A stretch of DNA of 64,000 nt, taken from the NCBI GenBank assembly GCA_012845835.1, contig JABAKD010000002.1, positions 5,206,106 through 5,270,105 of the forward strand, given 5' to 3'. Below, piece by piece: positions 1-9,878 of the stretch. The notes under the pieces were generated by a model. The model made no database searches. It had not been told where the DNA came from and worked only from the letters and a program-made list of their open reading frames with translations. Within the stretch, counting starts at the first letter, position 1, and every line of letters starts with the position of its first letter. Origin of the DNA: Undaria pinnatifida (Eukaryota; Sar; Phaeophyceae; Laminariales; Alariaceae). The position numbers were made by a program, and so were the translations under genes.

Positions 1-366
1 GTCCACGTGGAAACCCTGAAATGGCTGCTGCAGCTGCGGCCAAGTTCAGGCTTTTCGTCGCCGCCACCATCCCTCGGACGCAGGGGGGATGCTAGCGTTC
101 CATCCCCGCTTTTTCCGCCTCCGCATAATACTGCGGCCGCGATCGCGGGAAGCCTATCCGTTGAAAGAAATGGAATGGTGTCGCTTGGTCCGGTGACGAG
201 GAGACGCCGGCACGGGCTGTTGGCTCGAGGAGGTTCACGCCGGCGGTCTGTTCCTACGTCTGACATGAGAGTGTTTTCGAGGAAAATGGTAGCTAGGGGG
301 TTTTCGGCCCCCCGAGGGGACCAGCTCGAGGCCTTGTCGCAGGTGTGTGGGGTGTGGCGTGTGTGA
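1..366 (+). CDS. Possible partial exon, unrecognised
   Basis: An open frame runs from the window edge to a stop at 364-366. The translation is Pro/Ser/Arg-rich with no domain I recognise. A CAG|GTGTGT step near 341-348 could be a splice donor, which would make this an exon ending in LEALSQ. A second frame has a well-placed ATG at 21 but stops after about 24 codons. Coding status rests only on the open frame and a GC-rich composition unlike the T-rich sequence that follows, so it may not be a gene. Confidence 0.2.
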   Translation, partial: VHVETLKWLLQLRPSSGFSSPPPSLGRRGDASVPSPLFPPPHNTAAAIAGSLSVERNGMVSLGPVTRRRRHGLLARGGSRRRSVPTSDMRVFSRKMVARGFSAPRGDQLEALSQVCGVWRV

Positions 367-1360
367 GCTTGGCGCGTGCGTTTTGGTTTTAGTTGAATGC
401 TTCCCCCGTAAGGTTGGCTTTTTTTGTCAACTTTTTTTTTTCCCCTCTTGGTTGGTTTAAAAGTGTGTTCTTAAGTAACTTTTGGTGGGATTATTTTGTC
501 ACTTTTTTTTTTTTTTTCTTGTTAGTTCCATTGTATGCTTTGGTAAACTGCGGCTTTTATGGGGAACAAAAGTTCGTGGATATGCAGTAGTTTATGCTCC
601 GAGCGTGTGCTGGTGTGTGTTTAGGTTCAAGCAGTTTGAACCGTCAAGGAGGACTCCAGTTGTAAAGAGCATTAGATACAGTCGTTGATGGTCCTATATC
701 AGATTGGGGAGGGGAGGGGGAGGGGGGAGAGGAAGGAAAGGGAGGGGAGGGACGGGGGGGGGTGTTGCAAGTGCGCGTTTGATTTGTGTCCGTGTATATT
801 TTGTGCTGGGGGGCCTCACCCCTCCCGTCTTACCAATCCATACCCAAGCTGCAGGTAGTTTTGCTCTACCGTTCGTCGCGAACGCACCGCTCATGGTTGC
901 TCCATTCTACCCCCCCCGTCTCTGCTTCCCGTACTGCCCTCGTCCCGCCCGCCCGCAATTCTTCCCCCTCCCTTTGTTTCCCCCTTTACTCTGCCCCGCC
1001 ACCCCCCCCCCCCTGCTCTCCCCGCCACACCGCGTCCCCGTCCGCATAACACCACCAACTACATAATCTACCCGCTCCTCCCGTACCACTAGCACCACTA
1101 CACTGCCACCGCCACCGTTCCACACCACCGTCTGCCATTCATGCCGAAATTCCTCTCCCCCGCCACCCCCACGACCACACCGCCTTCTCATCCTCTAAAC
1201 AACCCCACTATCCCCTTTCCCCCCCCCCCCCCGACCAATATATGTGTAATAGTTGGCCTCGGTTGGAGCCGTCGCTGTAACACATTATATGGGTATTGGG
1301 GTTGGCGTTGGTTGGCGACGATGCTGTAAAACATGCCGATCACTGAGTGAACTAGACAAC
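367..1360. other. Gene-free, strand-asymmetric sequence
   Basis: T-rich runs occupy 418-520. A G-rich stretch follows (705-765), then a long C-rich stretch (about 905-1240) with CCACCAC-type simple sequence. Open frames here are products of the composition. I see no coding evidence. Confidence 0.5.
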
Positions 1361-1805
1361 CTGGGTACCATTTTTCGGTTCTGGCGGTCAGCATGATGGT
1401 TATCGAGTTAGATCATAATGTGCGCGGTGGAGAACCCTACCTCGGCAAAAGGGGAATGGTCGCATCACGCAGTGTGAATATGGTAAGGCACCCACGAGGC
1501 AGTTACGTACTGTAGTGTTACCCATTGATTCTCTGGAGTGGCCACGCCAGAAAACAAAGCAAGTCATTGGCGCTGTCATCCATAAAGAAGAATGTATGCA
1601 CAAGGTGCCGAAGTCCGTTTTATGAGCGTTTCTTGGAAGGATGCAGTTCACGCTTCATGCGACTCGCCGAACACCTCACGGCGCTTCGCGCTTGGTGCAA
1701 GCGATGTCTGCCAGGTTGGCGAAAACCCGACGTGCTCCGTCCCGGCATAGTAGGGATGCGAGGGTCATTGGTCATTCAACTACTGCCATGCACAAACTGA
1801 GTACC
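1361..1805 (-). repeat. Dispersed repeat R1, copy 1 (inverted to 6510-6915)
   Basis: About 400 bp match, in inverted orientation, the segment at 6510-6915. Shared landmarks include a piece reading TTTTCTGG..GTGGCCACTCCAGAGA, one reading GGCGCTGTCATCCA.. and an end with CCGGGACGGAGCA. Both copies contain a short open frame with a WMTAPMT.. stretch, but the frames are broken differently. This is probably a decayed mobile element of unknown class. Confidence 0.6.
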
Positions 1806-1809
1806 GCCC

Positions 1810-2640
1810 CCCCCCGACAACGACACCGCCTCCCTGTCCGCTAAACACCGCCATCTTCCATACCCTCACGTGCAAACCCTGTTCAACCTGCCAAAACCGC
1901 TTTGCGACGTGCAGTTGCCACCCCAGGCACTCTACAAACAGCGCAAGTTCCAGCTTGTCCAAGGCCGCTTCCACCCCCTCTCCCCCCGTCCCGATCGCAC
2001 CGACACCCGTCCGCTCAAACCCCCGGTACATCCCTTACGTACAACCCTACCCCTGCCACCTACAACATCGCTTGGCTGGCTCCCCCCCCCCCCCCCCCCC
2101 AGCCTTACCTCGCCGCCTCCCTGTCCGCTCTCAACGCCATCTTCCTCGCAGTACACACACACAAAACTACAGTCCAATCTGCATTACCGCCTCCGCGTCC
2201 GCTTAAATGCTGCACCTCCCGTACACCCCCCCCTCGTCCCCGCCCCCATACACCGCCTCCTCGTCCGCTCTCAACGGCATCTTCCTCACAGTACACACAC
2301 AATAAAAAACAGCCCAGTCTGCATTGCCGCCTCCCTGTCCTCTTGACTCTTACAACTCCCTTAAATTCCCTCCCCGCCCCCCCACTACACCTCCCCGTCC
2401 GCTCTCAAACCATCTTTCTCACAGTACAGTACATACAAAACAAAATCAGCCTTAACCTTGCAACCTGTATCACCGCCTTCCTGTCCGCTCAACTCCTGCT
2501 CCTCCCTTACATCCCCTCCCCCCCCCCCCCCTCGCCTCAACCACACCGCCTCCGCACCCGCGCTGAAAATCATCTTCCTCACAATACACACCACATAGCC
2601 TTAACTTCGCCTCTTGCATCGCCGCTTATTGTGCTTTTCC
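1810..2640. repeat. Degenerate tandem array, units of about 135-160 bp
   Basis: Pyrimidine-rich units recur with the landmark CATCTTCCTCACAGTACACAC (variants near 1853, 2138, 2278, 2412 and 2570) followed by a CCGCCTCCCTGTCCGCT segment and a C run. Spacing of the last four landmarks is roughly 140, 134 and 158 bp. Long open frames crossing the array follow from the C-rich composition. Each unit contains an acceptor-like TTCCTCACAG, but I see no exon. Confidence 0.6.
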
Positions 2641-3230
2641 GGCGGCTGGCTGCTGCTGCCAGGTGCTGAACGAATCTGGGGCGGGGTCCGGCTCTTCCTT
2701 CGCCGTTTCCACCCCCCTCCCCATCCCAATCACATACCCGCTTCTATTCCGATCCTCTTTGGGATCCCGAGGCGAGCGACTGTTCACTTCGCCACCGCCG
2801 CCACCACCACCACCACCACCACCACCGTCCGCTGTCGCCTCTACTTCTGGGGGAGCTGGGGGAGTTGGGGGGGGGGGGGGGGGGGATGGGAGGGTGGGCG
2901 GGGGAGAGATGAGGGTGATGTGCGACCAGATTTCTGCCGTGGCGTGCGTGGAGCGAACGTGTGATATGGGGCGGTTCCTGGGACAGGTGCGTGCTGGCCG
3001 TTTTTTTTTTTTCTTTATTCCTTTTCCTGTGTTTTTTGTGTGCTAGCACTTTTTTTATTCCTTCTTTTAGATAGGCCGTGGTCACAGGGGTCTCTCCCTT
3101 CTCCCCCCCCCCCGCCCCCCCCCCCCGCCCCCCCCCCCCCCCCCCCCCCAACCCCCCAACCGCCAGCGGTTGCCTCTATTTCTATCTCGCGAAGGATTAG
3201 TTCAGCATTACCACTGCTCGGAAGTTTTTA
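2641..3230. other. Simple-sequence block with CCA repeat and poly-C/G tracts
   Basis: A CCACCA microsatellite lies at about 2795-2827, a G run at 2870-2886, and a near-continuous C run at about 3104-3149. A fragment at 3070-3103 (CCGTGGTCACAG..CTCCCTTCTCC) matches the tail region of the SINE-2 family (see 16241). No gene is supported. Confidence 0.5.
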
Positions 3231-3584
3231 GCGTAGATATTTTGTCACCTATGCTTGAGATAAAATAGAGGGGCATGAGTCTGCCGAGACCAACACACGA
3301 TATGGTAGTGGCCCGTGTTTTTTTTTTTTTTCCGGAGGTCCTCACTCTCAGGAGCTCTAGGCCTCACCCAGAAACTGATTTAAGAGCCAAAACTGAAAGT
3401 GCGATCCGTTGAACCAAAAACCCGTGGCCCAGGTATTCAAAACGGTCTTTTTTTTTGCGAGAAACAAGAATGCACTTTTTTTTTGTTGACGATTTTGTGG
3501 TTTCAGGAGCCAAAAAGACAAGACACACAACACTCGTTTTGCTAACACGAATGGCGTTTTTGGACGGACCAAGGCTGGGCGTGC

Positions 3585-3810
3585 CCTCATTTTCACTTCC
3601 CGGTGTTTGAGTCGCTCGCACGAGTGGCTCTGTACCTCACGGGGACGACAATACTTCAGCGTACAAGTAGGGGGTGTGTTTGGCGCAGCGTAGCGTGCTT
3701 TTCCTATCCGTGGCGGATTTTGGCGTCGCAAAGTAAAAACAGGACGGAAGCTTTAATGCCGCGAAGTAACAGGGGAGGTTACACGCACGAGTGACGACCC
3801 GGAGTCACTG
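3585..3810 (+). mobile_element. F2 element copy 1 (palindromic ends)
   Basis: The element begins near a TTTGAGTCGCTCGCACGAGTGGCTCTGTACCTCAC segment (3606-3640) and ends near ACGCACGAGTGACGACCC (about 3783-3800). It shares an inner TTTGGCGCAGCGTAGC landmark with copies at 24898, 25815 and 46838. It carries no open frame. A short non-autonomous repeat is the simplest reading. Confidence 0.55.
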
Positions 3811-4825
3811 CCCCCCCCACCCCTCCCCCCCCCCCCAAACGTGACCCCTTTAAGGAGCTAGTCGTTCAGGAAACATTTTTGTGAGAAGTGTGATGTCGAT
3901 GTTAGTAGTGTACTGATGGTAGGTCGCCTAGGTATTTTTACAGATAATTGCGTGCGGTGGTTTTGAGGGCTGCTGCCCCTTTGCGCCTGATTGGCGCCTT
4001 TGTAGCTCGACGTGTGTGTTTTCGCTAAGAGTTAAGGATGCGTGCTGTTAATAGTTTTTTATTTTTTTATTTTTTTTGTTCGTTGTTGTGTTGGGTACGG
4101 AGGCGATGATGACGGTATGGACCAGGCGGCAATGCTCCTAAATCTGCCTTAGGATCGTTCGAAACGTTTGTGTGGTTGCTGCCCCCGAAGTTGGTTAGGT
4201 GGCGCCGTATGCTTTGTGCCTGGCTGCTGCCTGGTTGCTGTGCTTTGGTTTTATTTTTGTCCGTGACGTGCTGTTGCCCTCTTTCTTTTACCCAGTTTTT
4301 TTTTTTTTTTTTTTTTTTTTTTCTTGGTTCTTGTTCATGTTCTTGTTCTTTTCTTTTTTGTTCTTTTCTTTTCGTTCTTTTCTTCTTGTTCTTTTTTTTC
4401 GGTTCTTCTCTTTTTGTTCTTTTGTTCTTTTGTTCTTGATTATTATGTTTTGTTCTTTTCTTTTTTGTTCTTTTTTTTCTTTTTGTTCTGTTTTCTTTTA
4501 GTTCTTTTGTTTTTATTCTTTCGCTTGTTTCTTTTGTTCGTTGCAAATAGTCTGGTGTGCTGGCTTGCATATTTTTTTCGCCTGCGTGTTCGTTGGGGTT
4601 CATTGCATAGCCAAATAATGTTGCTGTACGGGCAATGTGTACCCCTTCGCGTTGTTCGTGACCACATAGCTCAGTCTCTCTACGAGGCATCGGCACATAG
4701 GTTTAACCGGAAAGTGCTCCCTCTGTCGTGGCACGCCTCTGTTTATTCACGAAGGCTAACTTGTGAGTAAGTTTGCGAGCTTTTGTTTTTACTCCAATGT
4801 CCAACTAGTGCACTAATACCTACCC
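3811..4825. other. Intergenic, with T/C-rich microsatellite 4285-4545
   Basis: The core 4295-4545 is a long polypyrimidine tract built on TTCTTTTGTTC-like words. Open frames on both strands (Lys/Glu-rich on minus, Phe/Leu-rich on plus) are by-products of it. No gene is seen on either side. Confidence 0.55.
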
Positions 4826-5050
4826 GTGAATTCCAGCCAACACTCAGCCCCGCTATTCCCAGGTAGATTGTTACCCACAAACTTGTTTGGATGTACCAAC
4901 TCTAAAATGGTGCGTACCAGGTACGGTCTTATTATTTTTTTATTCCCCATGCATGAACGTTCTCCCCCCTCCCTTCTCCACACCGCGTCATGCAACGCAT
5001 TCTCCCATCCCTCACACGGCGTGGAAACCCCTCTACGGCTCGTCAAGGCC

Positions 5051-5236
5051 GGGAAAGGGCTGGACTTGAGACGGGGAAGGATCCTCCTGGAGCTCGAGAA
5101 GAACGATCTCCACAAGGACGACGCCCTCGAAGTAATGGAAACCCTCACCGGCCTTGCCGAGAGCTACGGCTACTCCGAGGAGGATGGGTTTGAGGACGGG
5201 GGCGGAGGGGGAGATATGTCCGTTGAGGACGCTTAG
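5051..5236 (+). CDS. Terminal exon of an unrecognised acidic protein
   Basis: The frame ending at the TAG at 5234-5236 encodes about 60 residues rich in Asp, Glu and Gly, with a helical-looking core (LLELEKNDLHKDDALEVMET) and a Gly/Asp tail. The preceding 4940-5050 is pyrimidine-rich and TCAAG at 5046-5050 could be an acceptor, so I place the exon there and not at the upstream ATG. Support for coding comes from a decayed duplicate at 5340-5480 that keeps DDAIEVLETLKGL before an in-frame stop. I do not recognise the family. The upstream exons were not found, so this could be an orphan exon. Confidence 0.4.
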   Translation, partial: GKGLDLRRGRILLELEKNDLHKDDALEVMETLTGLAESYGYSEEDGFEDGGGGGDMSVEDA

Positions 5237-5339
5237 GAGTAGTTTTGGAGATCGTCTATGACGTTGATGGCGATCGATCGAGTCTTTGAAAAGATCGGCA
5301 AATAATTGCTGGTCTCGGTATATATTTTGGGCGATAGTA

Positions 5340-5575
5340 CGGAGAAGAACGACCTCCGCAATATTAGACGACGCCATCGAAGTGCTGGAAACCCTGAAGG
5401 GTCTGAGTGGGTAGGGCTTCTTCGAGGAGGAAGCTGGGGGCGGGAGCGTTGGCGGGGGATCGTCGAGTGAAGACACCAAGAACCCTTTCAGACTGCACGA
5501 ACTCATGACACTACGTGGAATTTGCGTGGGGAGATTTTCGAAGTACATAAAAGGCTACGAGGTAAAAGGCCGTTG
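5340..5575 (+). pseudogene. Decayed duplicate of the 5051-5236 exon
   Basis: Bases 5340-5420 repeat the GAGAAGAACGA.CTCC and GACGACGCC.TCGAAGT landmarks of the exon about 250 bp upstream. The peptide DDAIEVLETLKGL aligns with DDALEVMETLTGL, and a TAG at about 5413 interrupts the frame. A Gly/Ser/Glu-rich continuation follows to about 5575. Confidence 0.45.
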
Positions 5576-5641
5576 AAAACTTTTAATAAGTCCATCTTGG
5601 CTATTTCGAGGAGGAAATTTGTTGGGGACGGAACACGTTCT

Positions 5642-5926
5642 GACGCGCGCTACGATAGAGGTATACCGTTTTTTGGCGATTTTTTTTTCTGAATGACTTA
5701 AGACACTCCTTAACCCAAAATCGTCGGAAATGAAGCATTTTTTGTTTTTTTTGCATGATTTTCGTCGTGTTCCTAGACCATGGGATTTTTTCCCATCCGG
5801 TAGCTAAGCAATTATGTTTTTCTCCAAAGTCAGTTTTTTTATGGGAGAGGTCTTACGCTCCCAAATTGAGGAGTGTTATAGTACTGGAAAAAAAGGGGAG
5901 CACCTCTCTACCGTGGCGACGCGTGC
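5642..5926 (-). mobile_element. F1 MITE-like element, copy 1
   Basis: The left end is ACGCGCGCTACGATAGAGGT and the right end matches its complement (ACCTCTCTACCGTGGCGACGCG). Inside, the family landmarks appear in reverse: CCTTAACCCAAAATCGTCGG, then CATGGGATTTTTTCCCATCCGG, then GAGAGGTCTTACGCTCCCAAATTGAG. There is no open frame. It shares its right end with copy 2, which faces the other way. Confidence 0.75.
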
Positions 5927-6198
5927 TTCAATAGAGGTGCACACCAGTTTTTGCTCTGAGGTTCCTTAATTTTGGAATCTTGAGACCTCGCCGAAAAACT
6001 GATTTGGAGAAAAATAAAACTTCTATGACGCCCCCGGATGAAAAAATCCCATGGGGGCCTACGTACGCAAGGAGAAATCATGCACAATAAGAAATGGACG
6101 ATTTTTTTTTCCGAAGATTTTGGGTTAAGAAACCCCCGTTCATTCAGAAAATCTTTTCGCCAAAAAATGGTATACCTCTATCATCGCAGCAGGCGTCG
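5919..6198 (+). mobile_element. F1 MITE-like element, copy 2
   Basis: Same family, opposite orientation to copy 1: GAGGTTCCTTAATTTTGG, AAAAACTGATTTGGAGAAAA, CGGATGAAAAAATCCCATGG, GATTTTGGGTTAAG and a terminal ACCTCTATCATCGCAGCAGGCGTC. Copies 1 and 2 together form a palindrome of about 560 bp. Confidence 0.7.
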
Positions 6199-6509
6199 TC
6201 GGCATGCCGTACGCCTCCTACTAAGGTAAATGTGCGTGATTTTTATTTCTCGCGGTTCTCACTAAAGGGGGGCCTGTTATTTTCCTACCAGAGTAAAAGT
6301 GAAAGTACAAAGCCCGACGAAAAAAACTCATGGGGCCTAGGTATGGAAAATGTGTTCAGGTTTCGAAACAAGAATTTGGCATTGCGAATGCTTCCGGATT
6401 CAAGTGGGAGGCCCCGTCATTTGCTCCAGGTTGAGTTGCCAGTAAGTGTTATCTATGTCGTAGCACGCGTCTCGAGGGGAGGGGGGAGGGGGGTGGGGTG
6501 TACTCGATA

Positions 6510-6915
6510 CTCGATGTTCATGCATGGCGGTAGTGGTATGGCCATATAGCTATATCAGACCCTCGCAATGCCGGGACGGAGCATGTCGGGTTGTCACCGA
6601 CCAGGCAGACATTGCTTGAACCAAGCGCGAAACGCCGTGGGGTGTTTCGGCAAGTCGCGAATAAAGGGTGAAATTGCACCCTTCCAAGAACCGCTCGTAA
6701 GACGGACTTCGTCACCTTGTGCCTACTTTTTGGCAAACTGGATGACAGCGCCAATGACTTATCTTGTTTTCTGGTGTGGCCACTCCAGAGACAGCAATGG
6801 GTACTACTATGTAACTGCCTCGTGGGTGCCTTACCATATTCACACTACGTGGTCAAATGCGATCATTCCCCTTGTGCGGGGAGTTAGGGTTCTCCAGACC
6901 CCGCACTCAATGTGA
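6510..6915 (+). repeat. Dispersed repeat R1, copy 2
   Basis: Inverted partner of 1361-1805. It contains GACAGCGCCAATGACTTATC, TGGTGTGGCCACTCCAGAGA and CGTGGGTGCCTTACCATATTC. The interval 6199-6509 before it holds F1-like scraps and a G-rich run, with no gene. Confidence 0.55.
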
Positions 6916-7166
6916 TGTGACACGATAACCACCATGGTGACCGCCAAAAAAAAAAAAAAAAAAATTGAAAAAAACAGGGGGGGGGGGCGGGAAGAAGGCG
7001 TCCTTCCTTTGACGATGCTAAAGGCAGTATTAGATATCGTCTGTCTCTGAAATCGATCTGGGGCTCTATCCATTGCTGTTGGCAAGTCGACTGCTGGAAA
7101 ATATGGGTACTCGAGAAAAAGTCGGGATTTCGATTTTTTCGCCATTTTTTTGACAACGGGGACGGT

Positions 7167-7636
7167 TGTTTTAAGTCTTAGTTTGGGTAAGCTACTGGTT
7201 AACCTTTTGCAAGTGGTCAAACGGACTAGTACCCCTTTCAAGTGGTCAAACGGACTTCGTTCAATACCCCACTAATACCTTAACAGATGGCGTCGTCGAC
7301 AGACCATGTTTTTTTTCGGTCGTAGGTTCAAATCCCACATTCACCATAATAAACTTTTTCAGACTTTCCCCATGTCGAGAACTTGAAAAAATACTCTCCC
7401 CGGTACACCCAGGAAATGAAACGTCTTGGATAATTGACAGGTCCGCCCGTATATCCGGCCAACCTGCTATCCCGCCGTGTCAAGGGGGGAGAGTGTTATA
7501 TGGCTTACTTTGGGTAATCTACTGGTTAACCTTCTGCATGTGTGTTATATGGCTTACTTTAGGTAATCTACTGGTTAACCTTTTGCATGTGGTCAAACGG
7601 ACTATTAATACGATAATACCCCACTAATACCTTAAA
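7167..7636 (+). mobile_element. TRIM-like miniature LTR element, copy 1 (complete)
   Basis: The 5' LTR is 7167-7285 (TGTTTTAAG...CTTAACA) and the 3' LTR is 7494-7636 (TGTTATATGG...CCTTAAA). A TGG at 7288, just after the 5' LTR, opens a primer-site-like TGGCGTCGTCGACAGACC. The purine tract AAGGGGGGAGAG abuts the 3' LTR. The 5-bp ACGGT flanks the element exactly at 7162-7166 and 7637-7641, as expected of a target duplication. The internal part is about 208 bp with no coding capacity. It also holds a tRNA-like T-arm/B-box GGTTCAAATCC (7325-7335). Both LTRs carry private internal duplications, so they are longer than in copy 2. Confidence 0.85.
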
Positions 7637-7641
7637 ACGGT

Positions 7642-8034
7642 CTCGATTGTCGCGTCCCCACGTTTTAATGCGCTTTCCTCATTTACAAAAATTGACTCCG
7701 GGAACTAAAGAGGCCTTCGTTCGACAATATAAATCAAATTGTTCGCGCGACATGTGTATCAGGTATATAGTCTAGAGACTATAGTACGTTTTATTTTTTA
7801 ACGTTATTTTTTGTGATAAATATCCGAGGACCGACGCCCGAATGGGTAGGGTGGACCGTGACTGGACCAAGTCCGGCGGAAGGCTGTGTTCTCATGGCCG
7901 AGAGCTTTGTTGGCGGATGAGCTTGCGCAAATCCCATACTTCCGGAATGATGCCGTTCCGGGTGAATATCTCAACCGCACCTGACCCTCAGGGGTCAAGT
8001 CGGGTCAACATGCTCACGCACCCGTATACAACGG
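7642..8034. other. Intergenic, no supported gene
   Basis: AT-rich to 7830, then a GC-richer stretch with short open frames on both strands that I do not recognise. No feature is supported. Confidence 0.4.
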
Positions 8035-8253
8035 CAGCGTGCGCTGCCGGAGCAGTAACGGGGACCGCCGGGAAGGACAGCTGGCGCTATCGCTATCGCG
8101 GGAACCAAAGGACACGCCAGCAAATAAGCTGGATTGCAAATACAAATGAGATAAACGGACACACGACGAGTATGACAATACGTGGAAGTGTGGTGAGCTT
8201 AAGCTTTATTTATCCCAACCCCACTCGCTGGAAGATGAAAAAAAAAAAAAATG
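8035..8253 (+). mobile_element. SINE-1 copy 1, A-tail at right
   Basis: It shares with 12426-12625, 19531-19715 and 42597-42785 the landmarks CGACGAGTATGACAATACGTGG, GTGGTGAGCTTAAGCTTTATTTA and a terminal A-run (8238-8250). This is the most diverged of the four copies (a different head near GGACACGCCAGC). It has no open frame. A retroposed short element is inferred from the A-tail and dispersion. Confidence 0.6.
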
Positions 8254-8479
8254 AATAAATGACCACTTGTTTGGTGTGTGAGGCGCTTTCACTTTTTATG
8301 TCGCCCCGAAGAAGTAGAGATCAAAACTTGAAAGAAATGCCCCCCGAGCCCCCCCAAAGCAACGTCCATCAATTAGATGTGCGCTCATTTGTTTACGCCG
8401 CAAACACACGTGTCTGCGCTCTTCTTTCTCTGCGTGCCAGCTTAGTTTTTTTTTTTTTTTTTTTTTTTTTTGGTGTTCT

Positions 8480-9120
8480 CCACGCGTTTCCATCTTCAAG
8501 CTGTCACGCCCTACTTGTTCTACCATTACGCGCACGTACATAGCGATCGAATTTTCGCCCAAACCGCCGTGTATATGACCAGCGACAACCCCGCCTGGGA
8601 GGTACGCGAACACCTGGCACAGGTTACCGAACGTAGAAGAGGAACAGAAACTACGCTCACAAACACAGCACTCCCTTCTTTGTCAACATCCCCCATTAAC
8701 CCCTGGCCCTGACCTCGACCCGGACCCCGCTCATGGACGGCCTCTCACACGTACTGAAACCCTCTGGAGGAATATCGCAACAGTTTCATCTGGTTACAGC
8801 TCTCACTGCATCTCAACAGTGACAAAGCAAGAAGAGAAACCGTGCGGCATCAATTGGGTGTGTAGCTGTGCGATGAGAACAGCAGAGACAGTGTCCACCA
8901 CCTCCAGCAAAAAGAAGCTCAAACGACGAGAAAAAAAAACAAACATTATAGACTAACCAGTTACGCTCTTTATCAAACATGGAACTTTTACACGAGAGGA
9001 AATGAGCAGCGAGCGCCACCGACCTCCACAACTACCACAAAAAAGCACGCCGTTCCGCCCACCTCCAAAAATGCATGACAAGCTACGCTACGGTGGGATA
9101 TATCGGTATTCTTTTCTTGC
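8480..9120. repeat. Inverted-duplication arm A, distal part
   Basis: This segment is matched in inverted orientation by about 21660-22200. Shared pieces include GCGATCGAATTTTCGCCCAAACCGC, ACACCTGGCACAGGTTACCG, AACCGTGCGGCATCAATTGGGTGT and AGTGTCCACCACCTCCAGC. Short peptides are shared between the copies (for example KPCGINWVCSCA against KPCGINWVYSCA) but frames are broken in both. An old coding relic is possible; the family is not recognised. Confidence 0.6.
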
Positions 9121-9878
9121 GTGCCTCTGACATCTCACACGAGGACACCTCAATACGTATATATATCGGCATCTCTCAAAACCCGATATACTTGTAGAAA
9201 ACCTGTACCCAATGGCCAACGGCCAATTCCCAAGTGTAGGCTAAACATGTACCACAACAAAACAAAAATGTTGAACTACAATGAGCACCCAGGGTGGAAG
9301 AGCAACTATGCCGGGTACAATCCGGGTGCGTTCCGGGTATGTTTGATCCCGGCACAATCGGGGGTGAAAACATGCCGGGTATATTCCGGGTACATTTTGC
9401 CCGCGGGTCCCGTCAACCACAGAACCTCTGAGCAGCCCAAACACCAAAACATCAAACAACCCCCCTCTATACCACGACACACGGCTCCCAACAAGCCACA
9501 CAACCAACACATGTACGTGCACAAACAAGGTCTTGCCCAGAGAACCCCAACGTCTGCGCTTCGGTTCCCTTGGTGGCCTGTACCCCTTCACGTACTCAGC
9601 CTATGGGCTACAACGACAGTAGTCAAATCCCATATAGACCTATGGGCTATGGCAGGTATAGTCACAGCGGGTAGACTTCACAGCCCACAGACTTACGAAC
9701 CATAACAATATATACACCCACAGCCCATAGACCTTTACGCTACGAGTCGCGTCCATCGCCAGTCGTCTTAGCACCACCTCCTCCAAGGGTTGAAACGATG
9801 CCGGGGCTCGGACCCCCTCCACCACCTCAACCCATGGGCCGTCACACAACAGTAGTCACAGCCCCTAGACTTGGCTCG
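9121..9878. repeat. Inverted-duplication arm A, Hsp20-A 3' flank with CCGGGTATA cluster
   Basis: Matched in inverted orientation by about 21000-21600. At 9300-9420 it holds a cluster of CCGGGTA/GGGTATATTCCGG words, conserved in position and character in the other arm. TATAGACC-type words and repeats of a CCCATAGACCT phrase precede Hsp20-A. No gene is seen. Confidence 0.6.

Noticed and set aside
1870-2669. Long Pro-rich frames up to 255 codons
   Set aside because: Generated by C-rich tandem repeats; they shift frame between units and have no conserved peptide.
4067-4770. Lys/Glu-rich and Phe/Leu-rich long frames
   Set aside because: They follow from a T/C-rich microsatellite and have no other support.
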